A stretch of 7,500 nucleotides of DNA from the NCBI GenBank assembly GCA_964587515.1, contig CAZPMO010000215.1:1-7500 (forward strand), read 5' to 3'. The stretch comes from CAZPMO01 sp964587515. GTDB lineage: Bacteria > Pseudomonadota > Alphaproteobacteria > MPNO01. Shown here piece after piece: positions 1-5,567 of this stretch. The notes below the pieces were generated by a model, which searched no databases, was not told the origin of the DNA, and worked only from the letters and a program-made list of their open reading frames with translations. Position 1 is the first letter of the stretch; each line of letters starts with the position of its first letter. The translations under genes were made by a program, and so were the position numbers.

Positions 1-1054
1 ACACGCCGCCGCCGAAGCCGCCGCCCAGCGAGAGCGCCGTCGCGGCGGTCTTCGCGACCAGCAGCAGGATCAGGAACTCGAAGGTGAAACCCTGCCGGAT
101 CGCGGCGTCCGTGGTGCCATAGCCGACCCCCAGCACCTGAGGAAAGGCCAACGCGATCAGCCCGACCAGAATCCCGGCGAACATCGGCCGCGACCATGGC
201 GGCACCGGCACCCGCGCCGCCGTCTTCTGGGTAAATGTCACGCCTTTCAGGAACACGATCGCGGTCACCGCGCTGAGAATACCGAGCAGCGCGAAGGCGG
301 GAAATTCGAGCGCCGAGACACCCGCGTGTTCGGGCATCACGAAGGCGGGGAAATCGCCGAAATGGGCGCGCGAGATCATGGTCCCGACGACGGAGGCGAT
401 CACGATCGGCGCGAACGCGCTGAGCGCGTAATGGCCGATCACCACCTCGAGCGCGAAAAACACCCCGGCGATCGGCGTGTTGAACGACGCCGACACCGCC
501 GCGGCCACCCCGCAGCCCAGCAGCGTCACGGTCTGGGACCGGCTGAGCCGCAGTTTCTCGCCGACCTGGGACGCCAGCGTCGCGCCGAGATGGACCACCG
601 GTCCTTCGCGTCCGACCGAGGCGCCGGCCCCGATGGAGGCGGCGCTGATCACCGCGGCGCCGATGCCGGCCTTGGTCCCGAGGCTGCCGGCGCGCAGCGC
701 GACGGATTCGATCACGTCGGGCACGCCGTGCGGCCGGCGACCGGGCATGAAGTACCGGACCATCAGGCCGATCACCAACCCGCCCCCGGCCGGCACCGCT
801 ACGCGCTGCCAGGCCGGCAACATCGCCGCATGATCGATCATCTGGGACGAATTCGTTCCGAACCCGAGCCACTGGATCGACAGATAGAGTTCGACAAACA
901 GGATCGCGCCATAGGCCGACGCGATGCCGACCACCAGCGCGAGAAACAGCAGCAGGAGATGATCGTTACGCAGTATGCGGCGCAATATGTCGCGGACGCC
1001 CGCGCGCCCCCGCACTCGCGCCGTATTGCCTACCCCGTGCTCGCCGCTGGTCAA
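1..1054 (-). CDS. ClC-family chloride channel/transporter, N-terminal 351 codons (runs off the window)
   Basis: Integral membrane protein of the ClC family, which moves chloride or related anions, either as a channel or as a Cl-/H+ exchanger. Seen in the translation: a first long hydrophobic helix at about residues 31-60; a HGVP motif at 109-112, the place of the family's GSGIP selectivity-filter loop, with His instead of Ser; the hallmark GREGP at 148-152, whose Glu150 is the family's gating glutamate; the block CGVAAAVSASFNTPIAGVFF at 181-200; and a glycine-rich GGGFGGGV at the window edge, matching the family's GSGGSGG region. The C-terminal part (last helices and any CBS domains) lies outside. 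Start: I choose TTG at 1054 because AAAGGA sits 7 nt upstream and an in-frame TAG (the thioesterase stop) at 1081-1079 rules out anything earlier; GTG at 1015 is the alternative. It lies 24 bp after the thioesterase gene, in the same frame, so they are likely cotranscribed. Family call is firm; channel versus exchanger cannot be told. Confidence 0.93.
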   Translation of the reverse strand, partial: MTSGEHGVGNTARVRGRAGVRDILRRILRNDHLLLLFLALVVGIASAYGAILFVELYLSIQWLGFGTNSSQMIDHAAMLPAWQRVAVPAGGGLVIGLMVRYFMPGRRPHGVPDVIESVALRAGSLGTKAGIGAAVISAASIGAGASVGREGPVVHLGATLASQVGEKLRLSRSQTVTLLGCGVAAAVSASFNTPIAGVFFALEVVIGHYALSAFAPIVIASVVGTMISRAHFGDFPAFVMPEHAGVSALEFPAFALLGILSAVTAIVFLKGVTFTQKTAARVPVPPWSRPMFAGILVGLIALAFPQVLGVGYGTTDAAIRQGFTFEFLILLLVAKTAATALSLGGGFGGGV

Positions 1055-1078
1055 TCGGCGGTCCTTTCCGCGTGATTT

Positions 1079-1573
1079 CTATGCGCCCGCGCCGCGCGAC
1101 CGGATGCCGATGACGCGGCCCGCCTGTTCGGGTTTGTCCAGACCACGATGGGCCGCCGCGACGCGCTCAAGATTGGCCTGGATTTCCGTCGGCATGGGCG
1201 TGACGCGGCGAATGGCGAGATCCATATGCAGGCTGATCAGCTCCGTGGTCGCGGCCAGAAAACCTTCCTCCGCATGATACATGCGATGGAAATAATGCAG
1301 GCGCTTTTCGTCGTAATCGAGGAGCTGGGTGGTGCACCTGACCTCGGCCCCCTCCGTGACCTCGCCATCATAGGTCACATGGGTTTCCGCGGCGAAGGTC
1401 GAGCAATTGGCGGTATCGCGGTAATGCCACCCCAAACCGACACTGTCGAAAAACGCATCGGTCGCGTGATCGAAGATCAGCACGTAATATGCGAGGTTCA
1501 TGTGCCCGTTATAGTCGATCCATTCGGGCAACACGGTCTCGCGCCAAAGCTCAAGCGGGGCGTTGATGGTCAT
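1079..1573 (-). CDS. Hotdog-fold acyl-CoA thioesterase (4-hydroxybenzoyl-CoA/betainyl-CoA thioesterase-like)
   Basis: Cytosolic acyl-CoA thioesterase of the hotdog superfamily, about 164 residues, the usual length for a single-domain YbgC/4HBT-type enzyme. The N-terminal WIDYNGHMNLAYYVLIFD carries the D-x-x-G-H-x-N signature, whose Asp is the expected catalytic residue; the following TQLLDYDEKRLHYFHRMYH and the C-terminal LISLHMDLAIRR strands fit the same family. The pattern resembles proteins annotated as betainyl-CoA thioesterases of carnitine breakdown, but no carnitine dehydrogenase or 3-keto-acid cleavage enzyme is seen in this window, so the substrate is open. Start: ATG at 1573 places the first strand at the normal distance. 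The frame stays open to an ATG at 1726, but that extension is arginine-rich, unlike the family, and overlaps the mini-ORF upstream. The Shine-Dalgarno is weak, so the start is only moderately certain. The ClC gene follows after 24 bp. Confidence 0.88.
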   Translation of the reverse strand: MTINAPLELWRETVLPEWIDYNGHMNLAYYVLIFDHATDAFFDSVGLGWHYRDTANCSTFAAETHVTYDGEVTEGAEVRCTTQLLDYDEKRLHYFHRMYHAEEGFLAATTELISLHMDLAIRRVTPMPTEIQANLERVAAAHRGLDKPEQAGRVIGIRSRGAGA

Positions 1574-1641
1574 GGCCGCACAATAGTTGCCCCGGAAGCG
1601 ACTCGCAATTGCGCGCGACCGGCGATGCCACGGCGTCGCTC

Positions 1642-1663
1642 GAGGACGTCGATAGACGTCCTC
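1642..1663 (-). promoter_or_regulatory. Perfect 9-bp inverted repeat with 4-nt loop, upstream of the thioesterase gene
   Basis: GAGGACGTC at 1642-1650 and GACGTCCTC at 1655-1663 are exact reverse complements around the loop GATA. It falls in the 97-bp spacer between the mini-ORF stop (1671) and the thioesterase start (1573). No T-run follows on either strand, so it is not a classical terminator; RNA processing, mRNA stabilisation or a protein-binding site are all possible. Structure is seen directly; role is inferred. Confidence 0.4.
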
Positions 1664-1670
1664 CAACGGT

Positions 1671-1751
1671 TCACCGATTGTTTCGCCGTTCAAGCCGCAA
1701 GCCCGCCTTCTCATGCAGGGCGGCATACTCTTCCTCCGTCCTCTCTCGCAT
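1671..1751 (-). CDS. 26-codon mini-ORF overlapping the stop of the DUF6714-like gene
   Basis: Its ATG shares one base with the TAA of the upstream gene (TAATG), the classic arrangement for translational coupling, and it ends with TGA at 1673-1671. The peptide is highly charged and looks helical; its core is RERTEEEYAALHEKAGLRL. That core resembles the C-terminal R-E-R-T-E-x-E-Y...L...AG(F/L)RL stretch of class I SAM-dependent O-methyltransferases, so it could be a leftover of such a gene or a chance likeness. It has no signal peptide or membrane segment. There is no independent Shine-Dalgarno, so expression would depend on ribosomes finishing the gene before. A true small protein, a remnant, or noise are all possible. 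Confidence 0.35.
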   Translation of the reverse strand: MRERTEEEYAALHEKAGLRLERRNNR

Positions 1752-2242
1752 TACGTCGAAATCGGATCCTGTCGCAGCCAATAGTTCTCCAGCGCATCCA
1801 TTGCAATCGGTCCAAGATCGGGATCGGGGGAGAAGGCCTGGAGAAACCGGATGACGGCCGCGCATTGCGGTTCGGTGAACAGGGCAAATTTGGAAACCTG
1901 GAACTCGTACAATCCCGGAGCCTCGTTTGTTGGATCGAAAGCGCGGATTGTGCTCTCGGGCGCGTACTCGATCGTGTCGTAATGGTTCAGCGACCAGATC
2001 ATGAAAGCGGGTATATAATATTGGAACGCCCCCGCACTGAAGAATGACGGCGCGGCATAGTTGCTGATGATCATGTCGTCCGTTAGCTGCCGTCTGTCGG
2101 GCGCGCCATAGAAATCCACTATGTCACCGTCGTCCATGCATTGCGGATGCAGCAATCCTGCGTCACCGGGTGGACTCAACCCCGAAAAGCCCGCTTCGAT
2201 CTCCGCGACGGTCGTCCGGATCATATCGGGGTCCAGCACCAT
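1751..2242 (-). CDS. DUF6714-like protein of unknown function
   Basis: A small cytosolic protein of about 163 residues with no signal peptide or membrane helix. I recognise the general pattern of the DUF6714 family: an N-terminal EIEAGFSGLSPPGD segment, then a Cys/Asp-containing stretch (CMDDGDIVDFYG), then a aromatic-rich core SFFSAGAFQYYIPAFMIWSL where the family has its FxYYLPAYL signature, and a C-terminal helix with FTEPQCAAVIRFLQ. No enzymatic function is established that I can name. Start: ATG at 2242 gives the usual N terminus; an in-frame ATG at 2281 would add 13 residues (MICRLYFLERRRV) and neither has a strong Shine-Dalgarno, though GGAAAG lies upstream of 2242. The gene follows the GNAT acetyltransferase on the same strand and its TAA overlaps the ATG of a 26-codon mini-ORF. 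Being a real gene is nearly certain; family membership is from memory of the motif. Confidence 0.8.
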   Translation of the reverse strand: MVLDPDMIRTTVAEIEAGFSGLSPPGDAGLLHPQCMDDGDIVDFYGAPDRRQLTDDMIISNYAAPSFFSAGAFQYYIPAFMIWSLNHYDTIEYAPESTIRAFDPTNEAPGLYEFQVSKFALFTEPQCAAVIRFLQAFSPDPDLGPIAMDALENYWLRQDPIST

Positions 2243-2295
2243 AACTCGACGTCTTTCCAGAAAATACAAGCGGCAAATCATAGACCATTGGACGG

Positions 2296-2313
2296 ATTCG
2301 TCGGCGGACGAAT
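2296..2313 (-). promoter_or_regulatory. Perfect 7-bp inverted repeat with 4-nt loop between GNAT and DUF6714 genes
   Basis: ATTCGTC at 2296-2302 and GACGAAT at 2307-2313 pair exactly around GGCG. It lies just after the GNAT stop (2339) and before either candidate start of the DUF6714-like gene. No T-run follows on the minus strand. It is the same kind of compact tetraloop hairpin as the one at 1642-1663 in the next long spacer of this gene row. Possible mRNA processing or stabilising element, or an attenuator; role not shown. Confidence 0.35.
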
Positions 2314-2338
2314 GCCGCTGGCCCGCAAGGGTGGTCGT

Positions 2339-2858
2339 TTATTCCAGCGCCAGGAAGGGAGAGGCGTAGATCACGGCTCCCGCGTCTTGGTCCAGGGAAT
2401 GGGGCGTGAGTTCCAGCGCCAGAAAATAGGCCTTGGGATAGATGGTGTCGAATTTATCGGCGGCGGCGGCGCTAAAACCGAAGCGCCCGTAATATTCCGG
2501 TTCCCCAAGAAGAAACACGGCGCGCCANNNNNNNNNNNNNNNNNNNNNNNNNNCCTTCCCGAATGAGATGCGATCCGACTCCCTGGTTCTGGCGATCAGG
2601 GGTTACCGATACGGGCGCCAGCGCGATGCACCGGTCCGGGGCCTGAAGTTTCGAAAACAGAACATGACCGACGATTTCACCGCCGTCCTCGGCCACCAGC
2701 GAAATCACCGCATCGCCCGTCCCTCGCAGCGCATCAACAAGATCGGCTTCCGCCGCGCGGTCAAACGCGGCGGCGACCACGCGCCCGACGGCGGCAATAT
2801 CATTGGCGGATTCATCGCGAACGATCATGTGAAATTCATGACGAGGCGCTCTGGACAT
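2339..2858 (-). CDS. GNAT-family N-acetyltransferase (YhbS-like), interrupted by an assembly gap
   Basis: Transfers an acetyl group from acetyl-CoA to an amine, substrate unknown. The first part (2858 to the gap) holds an N-terminal R-x-E-S-x-x-D-I-x-x-V segment and the acetyl-CoA binding motif A: VSVTPDRQNQGVGSHLIRE, with the Q/R-x-x-G-x-G loop at residues 90-95. After the gap the family's second half is plain in another frame: AVFLLGEPEYYGRFGF, then an alanine-rich stretch and FLALEL near the end, stop TAA at 2341-2339. The two halves are out of frame only because 26 N were written; 25 would give exactly 172 residues plus stop, with 8 unseen residues between the Gly after LIRE and the Trp, the normal family spacing. 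Start ATG 2858 or ATG 2828 (Met11, which begins the typical MIVRDES); neither has a good Shine-Dalgarno. First gene of the leftward row. Confidence 0.88.
2528..2553. other. Assembly gap (26 N)
   Basis: A run of 26 unknown bases inside the GNAT gene. The reading frame on the two sides, together with the conserved spacing of the family, implies that the true number of missing bases is 1 modulo 3, most simply 25. The apparent frameshift is therefore an artefact of gap sizing. Confidence 0.97.
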
Positions 2859-2864
2859 GTCAAT

Positions 2865-2874
2865 GTCGGCCGAC
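2865..2874. promoter_or_regulatory. 10-bp perfect palindrome between divergent GNAT and hydrolase genes
   Basis: GTCGGCCGAC is its own reverse complement and lies in the 57-bp space between the divergent starts at 2858 and 2916. Such a place suits an operator acting on both genes, but a GC palindrome of this length also arises by chance in GC-rich DNA, and I cannot see convincing -35/-10 boxes. Confidence 0.22.
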
Positions 2875-2915
2875 CCCGGCTTTTCCGAAACCCCTGACCA
2901 GTGGATGCATGAACG

Positions 2916-3596
2916 ATGGCGATTACCGACATCACCTACACGACCCGAAACGACGAAGACTTTACCGGCATCCTGGCCGCGCCGGACGGCGACGACAGGT
3001 TGCCGGGCATCCTCTTCATCACCGCCATCTGGGGCGTCGACGAGAGCGCCCGGGCGATCACCGGGGCCTGGGCGGATGACGGCTTTATCGTTTCCGTGCC
3101 CGATATTTTCTGGCGCGTGCATCCCGGACCCACCACCGACCGGGAAATCGCGCAAGGACGCTACCACGCCTATGATTTCGAGCAGGGCCTGCTCGATATC
3201 CAGGACCTCATCGGCCACCTTCGCGCGCATCCGCGATGCAACGGCAAGATCGCGTTGTTCGGCATTTGCTTCGGCGGGCGCTACGCCCATATCGCGGCGG
3301 CGCGTTACGGCATCGATGCGGCGGCCGCCTATCACGGCACCTATATCGAGCGGCACCTCGACGAGACCCACAAGATTACCTGCCCGGTCAGTTTCCATTT
3401 TGGCGAGGACGACCCGGTGATCCCCATGGACCAGGTCAAGGCGATCCAGGATTCATACGCCTCTCACGCCAACGCGGAGATCGTCGCCCATCCCGACGCC
3501 GGCCATAATTTTTCCATGCCCCATAAGGACGCCTACGACCCGGCGGTCGCCAAGGCGTCGCGAGAGGCCGTTCTACGGTGTTTCCAGTCGATGTAA
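2916..3596 (+). CDS. Dienelactone hydrolase family alpha/beta-hydrolase
   Basis: Cytosolic alpha/beta-hydrolase of 226 residues, the normal size for the dienelactone hydrolase (DLH) family, which opens lactones or cleaves related esters with a cysteine nucleophile. Visible: the early strand GILFITAIWGV (31-41), where DLH enzymes have the oxyanion/Glu region; the nucleophile elbow GICFGG with Cys118; the acid GEDDPVIP with Asp166 in the D-x-x-x-P position; and the catalytic histidine in AGHNFS, His197. The Cys-Asp-His triad is thus complete. There is no signal peptide. True dienelactone hydrolases sit in chlorocatechol operons; no such genes are present, so the substrate cannot be given and a generic carboxyl-ester or lactone hydrolase is the safe reading. 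The ATG at 2916 is preceded only by a weak GTGGA. It is divergent from the GNAT gene, sharing a 57-bp upstream region. Confidence 0.9.
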   Translation: MAITDITYTTRNDEDFTGILAAPDGDDRLPGILFITAIWGVDESARAITGAWADDGFIVSVPDIFWRVHPGPTTDREIAQGRYHAYDFEQGLLDIQDLIGHLRAHPRCNGKIALFGICFGGRYAHIAAARYGIDAAAAYHGTYIERHLDETHKITCPVSFHFGEDDPVIPMDQVKAIQDSYASHANAEIVAHPDAGHNFSMPHKDAYDPAVAKASREAVLRCFQSM

Positions 3597-3672
3597 GCCG
3601 GGCAACCTGCCTGCGCCGTCATGAAGCAGGTAACGCCGATTTTCAGGACAATGACCGAATCGGTATCCTTGG

Positions 3673-3678
3673 TATAAC
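3673..3678 (+). promoter_or_regulatory. Possible -10 box of the small membrane protein gene
   Basis: TATAAC, preceded by TTGG, lies about 50 bp upstream of the ATG at 3731, in a locally AT-richer stretch. No good -35 hexamer stands at 16-18 bp, so this is a weak call resting on the -10 likeness and position alone. Confidence 0.22.
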
Positions 3679-3718
3679 GATCACGCGAACTGGATGATCG
3701 AACTCCGCAACACGACCG

Positions 3719-3724
3719 AGGAGG
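3719..3724 (+). promoter_or_regulatory. Strong Shine-Dalgarno of the small membrane protein gene
   Basis: A perfect AGGAGG followed by six A and then ATG at 3731. It is the best ribosome binding site in the window and decides the start of this short gene over the other frames. Confidence 0.85.
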
Positions 3725-3730
3725 AAAAAA

Positions 3731-3973
3731 ATGAAGGGGTTACCTCAAGTACTGTTTTGGTTGGGAGTTATTTGTATTCCGCTTTCATGGCTGCTTTGGT
3801 ACATCGGGCCAGACATCGAACTCGTAAGGCCGGTCCTGCAGAATATCAAGGATCCCGCGTTAAGAGCGGTCTTGCAGGAAGCGCATGCGGAGCGTTGGGG
3901 AATTTTCGTCGGTCTTTGGCCGGTAACCTTGCTGGTGGCGAGCGTGGTCGTTGAAAGACAAATGCAAAAATAG
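3731..3973 (+). CDS. Small hypothetical membrane protein, two transmembrane helices
   Basis: I do not recognise the family. The 80-residue product has two hydrophobic segments, about residues 5-26 (tryptophan-rich, with LFWLGVICIPLSWLLWYIG) and 56-74 (WGIFVGLWPVTLLVASVVV), joined by a charged loop of roughly 29 residues that looks helical; the tail ends in basic and polar residues (ERQMQK). This suits a small inner-membrane protein with both ends on the same side. The AGGAGG six bases before the ATG strongly supports translation. Base composition is near half GC by eye, clearly lower than the neighbouring genes, and codons such as ATT, TTG and TTT are more frequent, which may mean relaxed codon selection or transfer. 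It stands alone: the hydrolase upstream ends 134 bp before, and the next gene is convergent with 18 bp between stop codons. Confidence 0.75.
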   Translation: MKGLPQVLFWLGVICIPLSWLLWYIGPDIELVRPVLQNIKDPALRAVLQEAHAERWGIFVGLWPVTLLVASVVVERQMQK

Positions 3974-3978
3974 GAAAA

Positions 3979-4005
3979 GGTCCCGCCGCGATCAGGGCCG
4001 TTTTT
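3979..4005. terminator. Probable bidirectional rho-independent terminator between convergent genes
   Basis: GGTCC at 3979-3983 pairs with GGGCC at 3995-3999 (one G-T pair), followed on the plus strand by TTTTT at 4001-4005. Read on the minus strand, the same stem is followed by TTTTCCTATTTTT, so it can serve both the membrane protein gene and the Sel1-repeat gene, whose stop codons lie on either side at 3973 and 3992. The stem is only five pairs, hence moderate confidence. Confidence 0.5.
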
Positions 4006-5428
4006 CAGGCGTCCATTTCTGGGCCAGATATTCGGCTTCCGAGATCTGGTCCTCGTCCATGTCCGCTTCGATCTCGTAGAGCATCCCTTCCGATAATTTG
4101 CGAATTCGGCCGCGCGGCAATCGGGAAATCGCCACGGAAATCCACTTGTGGGCCCGCACGGGATCTAGCGTCACGCCTAAGCCCTTGAAGTAGAGAATGG
4201 CGAGCCTGAACTGGGACATCGCGTGCCCGCGCTCGGCCGCCTTGCGGAACCAGTCCGCCGCGATCTTCCGGTCGGGATCGACACCCTTGCCGCTGAAATA
4301 CAGATCGCCCAGATTATGCAGCGCGTTGACGTTTCCCGCCGCCGCGGCCTTCAGGAACCATTTTTTCGCTTCGCCATAATCCTGCTCCACGCCAAGGCCC
4401 TGCTCGTACAGATGACCGAGGTCGGACTGGGCCCGGTCGAGGCCCTGTTCGGCGGCTTCGCGGTACCATTTTTCCGCCGCGATGAAGTCTCGCTTCATGC
4501 CTTTGCCGTCATAGGCCATCTGGCCCAGATTATACCGGGCGAAGGCGACGCCTTGAGCGGCGGCCGCGCGATACAACTTCAATGCGATGGCATAGTCCCG
4601 CGAAACGCCAAGGCCCCATTGGTATTTTACGCCAAGATCGTTCTGGGCCGGGGCGAAACCCTGTTCGGCCGCCTTCCGCAACCATTTCACCGCTCTGGCC
4701 TCGTCCTGTGAGACGCCTTGCCCCAGCGAGTACATAACACCCAGCAGGAATTGCGCTTCCGCCTTGCCTTGCTCCGCCGGCGGCAGGACTTTTTGCAAAG
4801 ACGGGGCCGGGTCACCGTCCGATCCGATATTGGACGCATAGGTGAAAATCTTGGGCGCTGCCGATGTCACCGCTTCCGGGACTGGCGAGAACGAATAGGC
4901 GATGGCTTCGAGGGTCGGGCGAAGCACCTCCCATCTCGCCTTCTCGGTCGCGGCGTCAACGAAAAAACGCCGGTCCCTCACCGCCGTCCACATTTCCAGC
5001 GTGACGAACGTGACGTTACTAGTTTCACTTTCTTTGATGAACTCGAGCGCGGCGATCCCACCGACCAGCCGTCGTTTCTCCTGCGAGACTTCGGTGAAGC
5101 GGGTGCCCTCTTATTCCATTTTGCGTCGAAAAGACGCACGCGCCATACGGGTGAAGCTCCCCAGGGGACCGGCCTTCGGCGTAACCCCGAAAACGCGGAC
5201 GCTGACCCGCGCCCAGGGATGTCCCTTTGGCGAACCGAATTCCACGTACTTCATGCTTTGTTTGCCGAGGACCCAGTCTTTGCGAAGTTCGATGGACCAG
5301 CCCAATTGCGGATGGACATATTTTTTCGTCTCGGCGCTGTCCGCCGGTTCCAGCGCCCACGCGGGAGCCTGTGAAAACGAGAGCGCCACCGCCAAGGTCA
5401 AAACATAAGTTCGAACAATGTGTTTCAT
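3992..5428 (-). pseudogene. Exported Sel1-repeat protein gene with one in-frame stop codon (TAA at 5113-5111)
   Basis: One 478-codon frame runs from ATG 5428 to TGA 3994-3992 and is broken only by TAA at codon 106. Start is backed by GGAG 8 nt upstream. Order of parts: signal peptide, cleavage likely after AWA at residue 25; a domain from about 35 to 185 (opening YVHPQLGWSIELRKDW) resembling PsbP/DUF1795-like periplasmic folds; a linker; then six Sel1-like (SLR) repeats of 36 residues at about 222-438 with the consensus LGxxYxxGxGVxxDxxxAxxWxxKAAEQG; and a short acidic tail. Sel1 repeats form a helical solenoid for protein binding, often in envelope or signalling proteins. The stretch after the TAA (EGTRFTEVSQEKRRL and on) continues the same domain, so this is a point nonsense change, not a frameshift. 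The next ATG, at 4993, has no Shine-Dalgarno and would lack the export signal. The TAA is one base from GAA, AAA or CAA. Sequencing error, recent inactivation and read-through remain open. Confidence 0.82.
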
Positions 5429-5486
5429 GCCGCATCTCCATTATCGCGCCCTTCAAGTGTTGCCTAATTCGTCATCCAAAACAAAT

Positions 5487-5517
5487 CCCGGGGCCTCGCT
5501 CTTCCGAGATGGCCGGG
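5487..5517. promoter_or_regulatory. Stem-loop-forming GC block in the divergent Sel1/Ldh_2 intergenic region
   Basis: CCCGG at 5487-5491 and CCGGG at 5513-5517 enclose a second short stem, CTCG/CGAG. It lies in the middle of the 139-bp region from which both divergent genes must be transcribed. It could be an operator or simply GC-rich sequence; no T-run on either side argues for a terminator. Confidence 0.2.
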
Positions 5518-5567
5518 TCTTGTGTTAGGCGTATTGGCGAAATTAACGGGTCATCAGCGAGGCATTT

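Noticed and set aside
326..1075. 249-codon plus-strand frame
   Set aside because: Rich in His, Arg, Asp and Gly with no hydrophobic core, antisense to the ClC gene.
1148..2047. 299-codon plus-strand frame
   Set aside because: Antisense to the thioesterase and DUF6714 genes; no family motif and composition typical of a shadow in GC-rich DNA.
2472..3398. 308-codon minus-strand frame covering the gap and the hydrolase gene
   Set aside because: Its first 180 or so codons are antisense to the well-supported DLH gene, and its end follows the wrong frame after the N run. Only the part from 2858 belongs to a gene (GNAT).
3605..3631. ACCTGC/GCAGGT stem after the hydrolase gene as a terminator
   Set aside because: Only six pairs, a 15-base loop, and no T-run directly after it.
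4223..5374. Two long plus-strand frames across the Sel1 gene
   Set aside because: Antisense shadows; the minus strand shows six clear Sel1 repeats and a signal peptide in one frame.
5025..5456. 143-codon minus-strand frame as an alternative reading across the TAA
   Set aside because: It is in a different frame from both the signal peptide and the Sel1 repeats and shows no domain; the break is a point stop, so no frameshift product is needed.
5519..5545. Possible promoter (TTGTGT, 16 bp, ATTAAC) for the dehydrogenase gene
   Set aside because: Both boxes match the consensus too poorly to be told from chance.
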